The notes under the pieces are model-generated. The model was not told the origin of the DNA and searched no databases. It saw only the letters and a program-made list of their open reading frames with translations. From Arcobacter iocasae (GTDB lineage Bacteria > Campylobacterota > Campylobacteria > Campylobacterales > Arcobacteraceae), in NCBI RefSeq assembly GCF_042214795.1, contig NZ_CP090177.1:2666001-2730000 (forward strand): a stretch of 64,000 nucleotides of DNA, in the 5' to 3' direction. Below are positions 24,451 to 33,891 of this stretch, piece after piece. The first letter of the stretch is position 1, and the number at the start of each line of letters is the position of its first letter. Made by a program: the position numbers and the translations under genes.

Positions 24451-26601
24451 TTGAAAGTAATACTAGTACAATTAATCTTACTTTTGTATTTTACTATACA
24501 ATCTATAGCCCAACCTCTTAATTTAACAAAAGAGGAAAAAGGCTTTATATCCTCACATCCAAAAATAAAAATTGCTATGATGCAAGATTATACTCCTTTT
24601 ACATTTCTTTTAGATGGTAAACCTGTGGGATTTGAACACGATTTACTTAAAATTATTTCAGACAAAACTGGCCTTATTTTTGAAAAAAATATTGGTTCTT
24701 GGAGTATGTCTTTTAACTCTTTTAAAGAAAAAAAAGTGGATATGATTTCGAGTATCTCATATACAAAAAATAGAGATGCTTTTACTCTTTTTACAACTTC
24801 ATATTATGATATACCTATTATGTTATTTTTAAGAGATGATTTTGGAAAGTATGATGGTCTTAAAAGTCTAAAAGGAAAAAAAGTTGGTATTAATAAAGAT
24901 ATCTTTTATCAAAAAGAGCTTGAAGATTTAGGTCTTTTTGATATAAAACTTTATACTAATTTATTAGATTTGACAAAAGATTTATCCTTACATAAAATTG
25001 ATGCAGCAATTGAAAATCTAACGGCAATTAACTATTTAATAAAAAAATATGGTTATACAAATATAATACTTGCAGATGAGTTTACTGTTTCCAATAAAAC
25101 GATAGAAGACTTACGATTTGGCGTACAACCTAAATACCCACTGCTTGTTTCTATTTTCCAAAAATCTTTAGACTCTATTACTTTAGAAGAAAAAAATAAA
25201 TTGGCAAATAAATGGATTGGTTCAATTAAGGAGAGAGGAAATCAACATATAGAGTTAAATGAAAGTGAAACAGCTTATCTTGATAACAAAGTTATAAAAT
25301 ATTGTATAGACCCAAATTGGTTACCCTTTGAAGGATTAAATGAAAAGGGTGAACATACAGGAATGAGTTCTGATTATTATAAACTGTTTAAAAAAATTCT
25401 TTCTGCTAAGTTTGAACTTGTGAAAACTAAAAGTTGGAGTCAATCCTTTGAGTACATAAAACAAAAAAAATGTGATATCTTAGCCCTTAGTATGGAAACT
25501 CCTGAAAGAAAAAAATATTTGAATTTTACAGATTCATATCTCGAAATTCCATTAGTAATTGTAAATAAAACAGATGATGCCTTTATCAATGAAATGTCAG
25601 ATTTAAAGGGTAAAAAGATTGGTATTACCAAAGATTATGGATATGTTGAGACTTTAAAGAAAAAATATCAATTTTTGGATGTTGAAGAAATAAATAATAT
25701 TGATGTTGGCTTAAATAAAATAAAAGAGGGTAAACTTTTTGCTTATATCGATGCTTTAGCTGCCATAGGACACGAATTTCAAACAAAATATTTTGGAGAG
25801 TTAAAAATAGCAGGTCAATTATCTGAAAAGTTAGATTTTAGAATTGCTGTTAGAAATGATGATGAAATTTTACTAAACATAATGCAAAAAGCTATTAAAA
25901 GCATTCCTGATGAAAAATTTAGAGATATCTTGAATAAATGGACTTCAATTAAATATGAAAAAGCCATTGATTATAGTTTGGTTTGGAAAGTGATTGTGGG
26001 AGCTATATTTATATTTCTACTTATACTTTACTGGAATAGAAAAATTGCAAAAGCCAATGATTTACTAAAACTAGCTAAAAAAGATATTGAAGAAAAAAAT
26101 AGACAGTTAGAAAAATTTGCAACAATAGATAATTTAACAAATTTATATAATCGAAGAAAATTAGAAGAGCTAATACAACTAGAAATAAATAGATGTGAAA
26201 GATTTAAATGTAATTTTAGTCTTACCATGCTGGATATTGATCACTTTAAAGAAGTTAATGATACATATGGTCATCAAACTGGAGATAATGTACTAATAGA
26301 GATTGCAAATATTTTAAAATATAGTATTAGAAAAACTGATTTTGTTGGAAGATTTGGTGGAGAAGAGTTTATTATTGTTTGTTTAGAATCCAATAAAGAT
26401 GAAATAATAAATTTAATTGAAAATATTAGAATAGATATACAAAATAATGATTTTGAAAAAGTTGGAAGAAAAACTGTAAGCTTTGGTATTACTATATTTA
26501 AAAATGGCGATACAATAGAATCTATAGTAAAAAGAGCTGATAGTGCACTTTACGAAGCAAAAGAGACAGGTAGAAATAAAGTTGTATTACATTTAGAATA
26601 A
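24451..26601 (+). CDS. Diguanylate cyclase with two tandem periplasmic substrate-binding domains
   Basis: 716 aa. Signal peptide at 1-21, then two consecutive SBP_bac_3-type domains (about 34-265 and 275-510; both start with the 'I.iam..y.PF.f' and 'WLPFEG' patterns), a transmembrane helix (about 515-533, VWKVIVGAIFIFLLILYW), a short coiled linker and a GGDEF domain (about 560-716). Active site GGEEF at about 635-639 with an RxxD (RKTD) inhibitory site five residues upstream, so product inhibition is likely. It would make c-di-GMP in response to small periplasmic ligands such as amino acids. TTG start with AAGGA upstream. Confidence 0.9.
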   Translation: MKVILVQLILLLYFTIQSIAQPLNLTKEEKGFISSHPKIKIAMMQDYTPFTFLLDGKPVGFEHDLLKIISDKTGLIFEKNIGSWSMSFNSFKEKKVDMISSISYTKNRDAFTLFTTSYYDIPIMLFLRDDFGKYDGLKSLKGKKVGINKDIFYQKELEDLGLFDIKLYTNLLDLTKDLSLHKIDAAIENLTAINYLIKKYGYTNIILADEFTVSNKTIEDLRFGVQPKYPLLVSIFQKSLDSITLEEKNKLANKWIGSIKERGNQHIELNESETAYLDNKVIKYCIDPNWLPFEGLNEKGEHTGMSSDYYKLFKKILSAKFELVKTKSWSQSFEYIKQKKCDILALSMETPERKKYLNFTDSYLEIPLVIVNKTDDAFINEMSDLKGKKIGITKDYGYVETLKKKYQFLDVEEINNIDVGLNKIKEGKLFAYIDALAAIGHEFQTKYFGELKIAGQLSEKLDFRIAVRNDDEILLNIMQKAIKSIPDEKFRDILNKWTSIKYEKAIDYSLVWKVIVGAIFIFLLILYWNRKIAKANDLLKLAKKDIEEKNRQLEKFATIDNLTNLYNRRKLEELIQLEINRCERFKCNFSLTMLDIDHFKEVNDTYGHQTGDNVLIEIANILKYSIRKTDFVGRFGGEEFIIVCLESNKDEIINLIENIRIDIQNNDFEKVGRKTVSFGITIFKNGDTIESIVKRADSALYEAKETGRNKVVLHLE

Positions 26602-26620
26602 ATATCTCACGAATAAAATA

Positions 26621-27265
26621 TTAATACTCAATAATCAAATTAGCAAATTTACAACTATAAGCTTTATTTTGCTTGTTTTCATCAAAACAAAGTTTTACAT
26701 ATGGGAAATCACTAATTTTAAAATTAGCACTATCTTTTAAAAGCTTTATAAGTTCTGCATCTTTATTTCTTATTCCAAAAGTTATACTTGTGAGTTCTTT
26801 TATATTATTATCATGTGTTAGCGGTTCATTTCTATTATTCGCTTGATTTAAACCCTTCCACTTAAAAGTCCATGGTAGAGTAGGATTATCTTCAAAGGAT
26901 AAAACATCTATTTCCATATTATCTGGTAGATATTCAGGATTGTATTTGTGAGCATTTTTAAATAGATTTTCAAATTTCTTTTTATCAAATAAACATATTC
27001 CAAAGGGTGAGGCTTGATTTTGTTTATAATAGGCTCGTCTTGTAAGTCCACTATTGATACATATATCTTTTTTGATTTCTTGTTCATTACTTATATATAT
27101 TAATTCTATAAAGAAGTTTTCAAAATATATTTTTCTATTACTTGTACCTTGACCTTTATGTACTCGATTACTGCCTTCTTTAAATCCAAGAGTTAAAAGT
27201 TCTTGTATTAAATCATCTATATTATTAGTAAAAATAAATAAGTGATGTATATCCATATTTTCCAT
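26621..27265 (-). CDS. VOC/glyoxalase-like domain protein
   Basis: 214 aa. IHHLFIFTNNIDDLIQELLTLGFKEGSNRVHKGQGT and NFFIELIYISNEQE match the first beta-alpha-beta-beta module of the Glyoxalase_3-like VOC group. Metal ligands cannot be assigned with certainty. Soluble. Sits 6 bases downstream of the DedA-type gene on the same strand, so probably one transcript. Confidence 0.75.
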   Translation of the reverse strand: MENMDIHHLFIFTNNIDDLIQELLTLGFKEGSNRVHKGQGTSNRKIYFENFFIELIYISNEQEIKKDICINSGLTRRAYYKQNQASPFGICLFDKKKFENLFKNAHKYNPEYLPDNMEIDVLSFEDNPTLPWTFKWKGLNQANNRNEPLTHDNNIKELTSITFGIRNKDAELIKLLKDSANFKISDFPYVKLCFDENKQNKAYSCKFANLIIEY

Positions 27266-27271
27266 TATTAT

Positions 27272-27853
27272 TTATCTTAATTTTTGAATATTTAATTTTC
27301 TCTGTTTATATTTCACAACTAAAACAATAGTAACTACAACTACAATAAGTACAGGGATAGCTAAATACCAATGCTCTTTTGCAATAGCAATCAATGATAA
27401 AATTTTATCACCGAAGTACCAAACAGGTATTATAATTATACTACTCCAAAAAAGTGCGGAGATGAAGTTGATTATTGCGAAGGTTTTTGGTGAGTAGTTC
27501 ATTAACCCAACACAAAGTGGAATAATAGTTCTTAGTCCATAAAGATATCTTTGTATAAAAACTATAAACCAACCATATTTTCTTAGTAAAAATTTTACAT
27601 AGGCTATTTTTGATTTTTGTTTTGATAGTTTTTTTATGACATATTTCTTTTTAAATCTGCCAAGATAGAAGTAAATTTGGTCGCCTACAAAGGCACCAAC
27701 ACCTGCTGTTATTATAGCCCAAGCTAAGACCATATCACCTGTATGTACAAAAAGACCTGCCATTATAAGGCCAGTTTCACCCTCTATTATACTCCAGAAA
27801 AAAAGAATAATATATCCATATTCTTTCATTAAATCAATTAAATTAAAATCCAT
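27272..27853 (-). CDS. DedA family membrane protein
   Basis: 193 aa integral membrane protein. DedA/SNARE-associated signatures: EGETGLIMAGLF, GAFVGDQIYFYLGR and the later RYLYGLRTIIPLCVGLMNYSPKTF loop, with two C-terminal hydrophobic helices. The family supports polyprenyl-phosphate or phospholipid flipping and membrane homeostasis. First gene of a two-gene unit with the VOC protein. Confidence 0.9.
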   Translation of the reverse strand: MDFNLIDLMKEYGYIILFFWSIIEGETGLIMAGLFVHTGDMVLAWAIITAGVGAFVGDQIYFYLGRFKKKYVIKKLSKQKSKIAYVKFLLRKYGWFIVFIQRYLYGLRTIIPLCVGLMNYSPKTFAIINFISALFWSSIIIIPVWYFGDKILSLIAIAKEHWYLAIPVLIVVVVTIVLVVKYKQRKLNIQKLR

Positions 27854-27976
27854 TACATTTATACTTTATATTTGTCTTGCGCAATGATACTCTAAAGTGC
27901 CTGATATATTTAAATAAAAATAGTATATGACTTGTATTTATAGCTATTCATAAATTATATTATATTAATATGTTGT

Positions 27977-28912
27977 ATGATTAAAAAAATACTACTAATA
28001 CTTATACTATTTGATTTCTCTTTTGCTCAATATGAAAAAGTAAAAATTGGTAAAATAGATAAGTATTATAAAGACAAAGTATCATATCTACAATTAGAAA
28101 ATATGATAAAAGATATTGAAAAAAACTTTGAAACTACTTTACATATGAATATCTTCGATTATTCAAAAGATGGTAAACCAATTGATCTTATACATATTAC
28201 ACCATCAAGTATGGAAAAAAGAATAGCAAGACTTGAAGAAAAAATAATTAAAAAAAATGCAAAAGTAAAAAGTAGATTTAGCTCATTTAAAAATATAGAA
28301 GAAGAACTAAAAATTCTAAAAACAAAATATGATGCATTAAATGAAGTCTTTATTAAACAAAATAATGAGTTAAATAATTACATAAAAGCAAAAAATGAAA
28401 AGAAAAAATTACCACCAAAAGAGTATGAAGAGACAAAAAAATTTATAAAAGAAAAAAAAGCAACTTTAGATATTAAATTAAAACAGTTAAAAAAACTCTA
28501 TAAAGATTTTAATCGTAGAGTGCTAAGTTACAATAATAAAGTGCAATTTTATAATAATGATATAAGAAATATGTATAGCCTAAATAAAGAGTTAGAATCT
28601 TTGAGAAGAGCCTTTAAAAAAATCAAAGGCAAAACCTTTGGACAAAAAGAAATCACCCTTAAAACATACTATAAAGATGGAAAAAAAATAAGTGAAAGAA
28701 AGATAAATCAAAGTATGAACAAAATAGAGATTTATGCTTTTGATAGTTTAGATGAATTAAAAGTTATCTTAGCACATGAAATAGCTCATTTAGTTGGAAT
28801 TCCTCATATTGATGTAAAGAATGCACTTATGAATCCAATCTTGCAAAAAAATCAAATAAAACACTTAGAACTAACAAAAGAAGATATTATAAATTTTAAA
28901 AAGAATTTTTAG
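27977..28912 (+). CDS. Exported metzincin-type (matrixin-like) metalloprotease
   Basis: 311 aa. Signal peptide MIKKILLILILFDFSFA. The middle is a long Lys-rich coiled coil (about 80-215), and the C-terminal part has HEIAHLVGIPH at about 266-276, the HExxHxxGxxH zinc site of metzincins, followed by NALMNP, the Met-turn. A periplasmic or secreted zinc protease with a coiled-coil spacer. The upstream coil may bind substrate or the cell wall; substrate unknown. Confidence 0.8.
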   Translation: MIKKILLILILFDFSFAQYEKVKIGKIDKYYKDKVSYLQLENMIKDIEKNFETTLHMNIFDYSKDGKPIDLIHITPSSMEKRIARLEEKIIKKNAKVKSRFSSFKNIEEELKILKTKYDALNEVFIKQNNELNNYIKAKNEKKKLPPKEYEETKKFIKEKKATLDIKLKQLKKLYKDFNRRVLSYNNKVQFYNNDIRNMYSLNKELESLRRAFKKIKGKTFGQKEITLKTYYKDGKKISERKINQSMNKIEIYAFDSLDELKVILAHEIAHLVGIPHIDVKNALMNPILQKNQIKHLELTKEDIINFKKNF

Positions 28913-28933
28913 CATAATTTATACTTGATTATA

Positions 28934-28948
28934 GCCCTTTTATAGGGC
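28934..28948 (+). terminator. Weak hairpin after the metzincin gene
   Basis: GCCCT (28934-28938) and AGGGC (28944-28948) form a short stem 20 bases after the stop. No T run follows, so termination is uncertain. The rest of the gap to 29124 is AT-rich; AAACGA/TCGTTT around 28968-29010 may pair. Confidence 0.35.
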
Positions 28949-29124
28949 ACATATTAATTAAAACACTCAAACGAGTAATAAACAGATATACTTATTTATT
29001 GTCTATTCGTTTTTTAGTTTTTTATACTTACTTAAAGTATTTTTGGAGTAAACCTTAAACACAAAATAAACTAATTGGTATCTTGTTGTTTCACTAATTT
29101 TATTTACTTAAAAAGGATTAAAAA

Positions 29125-29295
29125 ATGCTATCATGGTCAATTACTTTCTTGCTTTTAGCAATAGTAGCAGGAGTATTAGGTTTTTCAGGTATAGCAGGCG
29201 CTGCTACAAGTATTGCAAAAATATTATTCTTTATATTTTTAGTATTGCTTATAGTCTCAGCAGTTTCAAGAGCACTTAAGGGTAAAAGACCCTAA
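29125..29295 (+). CDS. Small DUF1328 (YtjA-like) membrane protein
   Basis: 56 aa, MLSWSITFLLLAIVAGVLG with a Gly/Ala-rich first helix (GFSGIAGAATSIAKI) and a second helix ending ALKGKRP: the complete pattern of the DUF1328/UPF0391 family. ATG behind AAAAGGATT. In enterobacteria the family is linked to envelope and general stress. It heads a row of small genes encoding lipoproteins and coiled coils. Confidence 0.9.
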   Translation: MLSWSITFLLLAIVAGVLGFSGIAGAATSIAKILFFIFLVLLIVSAVSRALKGKRP

Positions 29296-29321
29296 GTATA
29301 TTTTATACAAAAAGGACAAAA

Positions 29322-29678
29322 GTGAAAAAGTTATTATTATTAATACCTTTTATTTTTTTTATGTTACAAGGTTGTGGTGACAAAAAAGTTGAAGATAAAA
29401 TGAGCAGTGTAAAAGAGACTATCCAAGATAAAACTGAAGATGTTTCTGATAAAACAGAGGATGTTGTAAATAAAGCTGAAGATGCAATAGAAAATAGTGT
29501 TGATAAAACAAAAGATGCTATGAGTGAAATGAAAGATGATGTTACAGAAAAAACAGAAGATATGATTAACAAAAGTGAAGATACATTAAATGATGCAAGT
29601 GATAAAGTAGAAGATGCTATGGATAAAGCTAAAGATAGTGTTGAAGAAAAAATGAGTGACGAAAAAGATAGTAAATAA
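29322..29678 (+). CDS. Repeat-rich lipoprotein (copy 1)
   Basis: 118 aa, GTG start. Lipoprotein signal MKKLLLLIPFIFFMLQGC with lipobox LQGC. The mature part is nearly all 11-residue-type helical repeats (KTEDVSDKTEDVVNKAEDAI..., DKVEDAMDKAKDSV), rich in Lys/Glu/Asp/Thr and lacking Pro, Trp and Tyr. This LEA-like or apolipoprotein-like pattern suggests an amphipathic helix or stress-protective coil lying on the membrane. A paralogue is at 30301. Confidence 0.85.
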   Translation: MKKLLLLIPFIFFMLQGCGDKKVEDKMSSVKETIQDKTEDVSDKTEDVVNKAEDAIENSVDKTKDAMSEMKDDVTEKTEDMINKSEDTLNDASDKVEDAMDKAKDSVEEKMSDEKDSK

Positions 29679-29704
29679 TAAACTTTTTAACAAAAGGATA
29701 TAAG

Positions 29705-29986
29705 ATGAAAAAAAATGCATATGTAGAAAAAGCACAAGCGCAACTTGATGAGTTGAGTGGGAAAATTAAAGTATTAAAAGCTAAAGCACAAGGTACTCAA
29801 GCTAGTGTAAAAATTGAGTACGAAAAAAGAATAGAAGAACTAAATACTTTAAAAGAAACAACAATGAAGAAACTTGAAGAAATCAAGAATTCTACTGATG
29901 ATGCATGGGAAAAAACAAAAATAGGTTTTGAAAAATCGGTAAAATCTATTGAAGAAAAAATAAAATCTACAATATCTAAGTTCTAA
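29705..29986 (+). CDS. Small coiled-coil protein (copy 1)
   Basis: 93 aa soluble helical protein: MKKNAYVEKAQAQLDELSGKIKVLKAKAQG, a central EYEKRIEELN heptad region and C-terminal DDAWEKTKIGFEKSVKSIEEKI. Partner of the lipoprotein encoded 26 bases upstream. A paralogue is at 30676. No signal peptide, so likely cytoplasmic. Confidence 0.8.
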   Translation: MKKNAYVEKAQAQLDELSGKIKVLKAKAQGTQASVKIEYEKRIEELNTLKETTMKKLEEIKNSTDDAWEKTKIGFEKSVKSIEEKIKSTISKF

Positions 29987-30009
29987 AATAAATTAGTTCA
30001 ATCACTTTT

Positions 30010-30043
30010 AAGAGTAAAAATAGTGCCTATTTTTACTCTTTAG
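30010..30043 (+). terminator. Terminator after the first lipoprotein/coiled-coil pair
   Basis: Perfect 14-bp inverted repeat AAGAGTAAAAATAG (30010-30023) and CTATTTTTACTCTT (30027-30040) around TGC. It separates the two duplicated gene pairs; the rest of the 29987-30300 gap is AT-rich and holds nothing else I can name beyond an AGGT/ACCT hairpin just before the next gene. Confidence 0.75.
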
Positions 30044-30300
30044 TTACAAATTACAATTACAATCAAAAGAATTATGATGATTATTCTGTCTATCTCTAAG
30101 AACGATAAATCCATTCATTGAGTTAGTATTTAATAATATATAATGTACTAAAATAACTTTTATTAAGAAGAAAATAAGCTTAATATGTTACCTTTAATTG
30201 TCGCAAAAGAGTATTTAAATTATTTTTTAATATATAAAATAACTTATTTTGTAACAATAAAGAGGTGATTTACCTTTAATAATTAATAAAAGGAGAATAA

Positions 30301-30648
30301 ATGAAAAAATTATTACTATTAATACCTTTCATGTTTTTTGTATTTCAAGGTTGTACAGATGATAAGGTAGAAGACAAAATCAGCACGGTAAAAGAATCTA
30401 TTCAAGATACAAGTGAAGATGTTTCTGATAAAGCAGAGGATGTTGCAGATAAAGCAGAAGATGTAGTGGATAAAAGTGAAGATTCATTAGAAAATGCTAG
30501 TGATAAAACAAAAGAAGTTTTGGAAGATGCTAAAGAAAATACAAAAGATGCATTAGAGACTGCTAGTAACAAAACAGAAGATGCAGTTAATAAAGCTAAA
30601 GAAAAAGTTGAAGATGGATATGAAAAAGTAAAAGAAAGTGTTAAATAA
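30301..30648 (+). CDS. Repeat-rich lipoprotein (copy 2)
   Basis: 115 aa. Signal and lipobox MKKLLLLIPFMFFVFQGC, then DDKVEDKISTVKESIQDTSEDVSDKAEDV and further helical repeats (DKTKEVLEDAKENTKDALE). Close paralogue of the protein at 29322: same signal, same order of repeats, with substitutions mostly conservative. ATG start with AAAGGAGAA. A product of tandem duplication of a two-gene unit. Confidence 0.85.
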   Translation: MKKLLLLIPFMFFVFQGCTDDKVEDKISTVKESIQDTSEDVSDKAEDVADKAEDVVDKSEDSLENASDKTKEVLEDAKENTKDALETASNKTEDAVNKAKEKVEDGYEKVKESVK

Positions 30649-30675
30649 AACTTTAATTTTGTGAAAGGATACTAA

Positions 30676-30957
30676 ATGGAAAAAAATGCTTATGAACAAA
30701 AAGCACAAGCAAAAATTGATGAATTAAGTGCAAAAATAGAAGTATTAAATGCAAAAAAAGATGCGGCTAAGGCTGATACAAAAATCGAATATGAAGAAAA
30801 AATAAAAGAACTAAATAGTTTAAAAAATGAAATAAAAGAAAAGTTTGATAACATTAAGAATTCAAGTGATGATGCATGGAAAGAGTTAAAAAGTGGTTTT
30901 GAAAAATCATCAAAAATTATGGAAGATACTATAAACTCTGCTTTATCAAAGTTTTAG
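30676..30957 (+). CDS. Small coiled-coil protein (copy 2)
   Basis: 93 aa, same length as its paralogue at 29705 and aligned end to end (NAYEQKAQAKIDELSAKIEVLNAK against NAYVEKAQAQLDELSGKIKVLKAK; both end near S.LSKF or TISKF). The conserved DDAWKELKSGFEKS segment points to a kept function. Located 27 bases after its lipoprotein partner. Confidence 0.8.
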   Translation: MEKNAYEQKAQAKIDELSAKIEVLNAKKDAAKADTKIEYEEKIKELNSLKNEIKEKFDNIKNSSDDAWKELKSGFEKSSKIMEDTINSALSKF

Positions 30958-30990
30958 TACTAAAAAAGAAGGTGAAAATATAAATTATTT

Positions 30991-31287
30991 TCACTCTTCT
31001 TCGATATTATTTTGTGAAAAATCATAATTACTTACATGATTATCTATATGTTCTGCTAACGCCAATTTATATTCATTTACAAAATACTCTATTATTTTAT
31101 CTTTTTCATTTGCCATATCTTGGGCATTTGCAAATGAAGTTGATGCTATCCAAGCATTAAATCTTGCAGCACCATACATAAATGAAGCACTTACTTCACC
31201 TTGAGTTATCTCTTGTTCTAATTGTTCATTTGCTAGTGATATATGTTCATCTGCTCTTTTTAAAAATCCATTATTTTTTGTAGCCAT
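30991..31287 (-). CDS. DUF3144-like protein
   Basis: 98 aa starting at the ATG at 31287 (AAGGA upstream); a longer in-frame opening to 31320 is less likely. FLKRADEHISLANEQLEQEITQGEVSASFMYGAARFNAWIAS and IIEYFVNEYKLALAEHIDNHVSNY match the DUF3144 pattern. Small helical protein of unknown role. Confidence 0.75.
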   Translation of the reverse strand: MATKNNGFLKRADEHISLANEQLEQEITQGEVSASFMYGAARFNAWIASTSFANAQDMANEKDKIIEYFVNEYKLALAEHIDNHVSNYDFSQNNIEEE

Positions 31288-31394
31288 ATTTTTTCCTTCA
31301 TTTTTTTGCATTATATTCAAATTTTACTTCTAATTATATTTTTCACTCTTTATGCTGTATACTGTTAAAAATATTTAATAAGGCTTCTTCTTAT

Positions 31395-32495
31395 ATGATA
31401 AATTCTTCACAAACCAGTGATTTTAAATCTCTTGTTTTATCCAAGACTCCGCTAATAGATGTTAGGGCTCCAATTGAGTTTAAAAAAGGTTCATTTCCCC
31501 ATGCTATAAACTTACCTCTTATTTCAGACGAAGAGAGACATCTAATTGGAATTAAATATAAAAATTATGGAAATAAAGAAGCTGTTACACTTGGGCATAA
31601 ACTTGTTTCTGGTGAAATAAAAGAAAATAGAATCAAAGCTTGGCTTGATTTTAAAAAAGATAACCCAAGTGCTATATTGTATTGTTTTAGAGGAGGGCAG
31701 CGTTCAAAGATTGCCCAAGAGTGGATAAGTGAATATATCCCAGAGATTAAAAGATTAAAAGGTGGATATAAAGCTTTTAGAAATTATTTGATGAATGAAA
31801 TAGATAATTCACCAAAATATTTCAAACCTTTTATTTTAGGAGGTCATACTGGTAGTGGGAAAACTATTCTTTTAAATAAAATCCAAAACTCTATTGACCT
31901 AGAAGGTTTAGCAAACCACAGGGGTTCGACATTTGGTAAACAAATAAGTCCTCAACCTGCACAAATAGATTTTGAAAATTCTTTAGCATATGAACTGATT
32001 CAAAAAGTAAATAAAGGCTTTTCATATTTATTATTTGAAGATGAAGGTAAATATATTGGAAGTATTTATATTCCAAAAAATTTTGCGCAGTATTTATCAA
32101 ATGCTTCAATAATAGTTCTTGAAACTTCTTTTGAAGAAAGAATAAATATCTCCTTTGATGAATATATTTTAAAAGCTCAAATAAATTACAAAAAAGAGTT
32201 TGGAAAAGATTATTTTGTCTTTTGGATTAATGACATAAGAAGTGCCATGGAAAGAATACAAAAAAGATTAGGAAGTATGAGACATAAAGTTTTAAAAGAA
32301 TTGTTTTCTGATGCTATTAAAGAGCAAGAAAAAAATGGAAGTTTAGAAGAATACAAACACTGGATAGCATATCTTTTAAAAGAATATTACGACCCAATGT
32401 ATGAGTATCAACTTGAAAAAAATAGAGAAAAAATAATATTTAAAGGCTCTTCAAGTGAGATTATAAATTATTTAAAAACTCTTAAAAATTCCTAG
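31395..32495 (+). CDS. mnmH: tRNA 2-selenouridine/geranyl-2-thiouridine synthase
   Basis: 366 aa. Rhodanese domain (about 1-130) with active-site Cys97 in YCFRGGQRSK, then a P-loop domain with GGHTGSGKT (about 149-157). MnmH (SelU) replaces sulfur by selenium at U34 of Lys, Glu and Gln tRNAs using selenophosphate. Length and motif order match E. coli YbbB. Implies that the organism may make selenophosphate; selD is not in the window. Confidence 0.94.
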   Translation: MINSSQTSDFKSLVLSKTPLIDVRAPIEFKKGSFPHAINLPLISDEERHLIGIKYKNYGNKEAVTLGHKLVSGEIKENRIKAWLDFKKDNPSAILYCFRGGQRSKIAQEWISEYIPEIKRLKGGYKAFRNYLMNEIDNSPKYFKPFILGGHTGSGKTILLNKIQNSIDLEGLANHRGSTFGKQISPQPAQIDFENSLAYELIQKVNKGFSYLLFEDEGKYIGSIYIPKNFAQYLSNASIIVLETSFEERINISFDEYILKAQINYKKEFGKDYFVFWINDIRSAMERIQKRLGSMRHKVLKELFSDAIKEQEKNGSLEEYKHWIAYLLKEYYDPMYEYQLEKNREKIIFKGSSSEIINYLKTLKNS

Positions 32496-32500
32496 TTTTA

Positions 32501-33700
32501 TTATATTTTTTTTAGTTTTTTATAACCATCTGTAATAAGTTTTAAAAGTGGTTTTCTATAAGAATTAAATACATATTTTTTGATTTCATATGCGATTCTT
32601 CCTTTTACATGAAATAATCCATAAATACTTCCTGCTGCATATTTACCGCCAAGGGCTATTAAAATTCCTTCAAGTTTTGGATTTGCTCTTACTAGTTTCC
32701 TTTTATTGATTAGATTTAATATATTTTTACCTGCATTTATACCACTAATTCTAGCAATAGTAACATTTGGAGGCATTATTTCATCTTTTCTATTTTTTAT
32801 TTGAGCTGCATCACCAATAGCAAAGATATTGTCATATTTACTTGTTTGCATATATTCATTTACTATGATTTGACCTCTTTGATTTTTTTCCACATCAAGT
32901 TCAGAAGTTATTTTCGATGCTTCAACTCCACCTGTAAAAATTAAAAATGAATGGTCTATTTTCGTTCCATTTGTAAAATACGCAAGATCGTCTTCACATC
33001 TTTGAAGTTTTGTATTTGTAATAACATTGATACCAAGTGACTTAAGTCTTTCATGGGAAAAAGCGACTAGTTTAGAGTCCAATCCTGGTAAAATAGTGTC
33101 AGCACTACTTATTAGAGAAATCTTCAAGTTATCACAAGTGAAGTTTCCTCTTTTGAAGAACATTTTAGAGTTATATGCCATTTCTGCTGCTATTTCAACT
33201 CCTGATAATCCAGCTCCAACAACTACAATATGAGTGTCATCACATTTTTTTGCTTCATCTTGAATCTTTTTGAAAAGTTGATTTTCAAAACTTTGTTTAA
33301 AATAGACTGCCCAATTAAGTTTTTTGATATCATGGGCATTGTTCAGTCCTGGAATTACATGTGGAAAGTAAGTTCTTGTTCCTGCTGCCATTATTAAATA
33401 ATCAAACTCTACGCTCTCTTTTTCTTCTGTGTATATCTTTTTCTTTTGAGAATCTATTTGAGTTACTTTTAAATTTTTATATTCTAAATAAGGATGTTTT
33501 AATCCCATACATAAAGTAGTCAAGTCAATAGTAACATCAGCTATATTAGACTTATTTGCAATTAAGTCATAAACTTCAGGTTGTAGATTATGAAAAGTAT
33601 GTGTATCTATAAGTGTTATTTTTATATTTTTATTTTTTACTAACTCTCTTAGTGCATAAATACCAGCATATCCACCACCAATAATTACTACTTTTTCCAT
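32501..33700 (-). CDS. NADH dehydrogenase-like FAD oxidoreductase (NDH-2 / SQR-like)
   Basis: 399 aa two-dinucleotide-binding flavoprotein. FAD site VVIIGGGYAGIYALREL at the N-terminus, second nucleotide fold VVVGAGLSGVEIAAEMAY at about 160-177, and FAIGDAAQI near 295. Conserved FAD-region motif MAAGTRTYFPHVIPG. No CxxC pair typical of thioredoxin reductases. Most like type II NADH dehydrogenases; peripheral membrane quinone reductase is the likely role. Convergent with mnmH. Confidence 0.85.
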   Translation of the reverse strand: MEKVVIIGGGYAGIYALRELVKNKNIKITLIDTHTFHNLQPEVYDLIANKSNIADVTIDLTTLCMGLKHPYLEYKNLKVTQIDSQKKKIYTEEKESVEFDYLIMAAGTRTYFPHVIPGLNNAHDIKKLNWAVYFKQSFENQLFKKIQDEAKKCDDTHIVVVGAGLSGVEIAAEMAYNSKMFFKRGNFTCDNLKISLISSADTILPGLDSKLVAFSHERLKSLGINVITNTKLQRCEDDLAYFTNGTKIDHSFLIFTGGVEASKITSELDVEKNQRGQIIVNEYMQTSKYDNIFAIGDAAQIKNRKDEIMPPNVTIARISGINAGKNILNLINKRKLVRANPKLEGILIALGGKYAAGSIYGLFHVKGRIAYEIKKYVFNSYRKPLLKLITDGYKKLKKI

Positions 33701-33891
33701 ATGTATTTTTTCCTTACTATTGATTTTTGCTATTGTATAAAAAGAAATTTTCCTTTTAGCTTAAAAATTATCAAAAATTTGACTTTTATGAGTATTTTAT
33801 ACACAATAAGTACATATTTTTAAAAAATATTTCAGAATTAATTATTACTTAAGAAAATTATAATTTATATATTTACTAAAAACTTTTTAGA

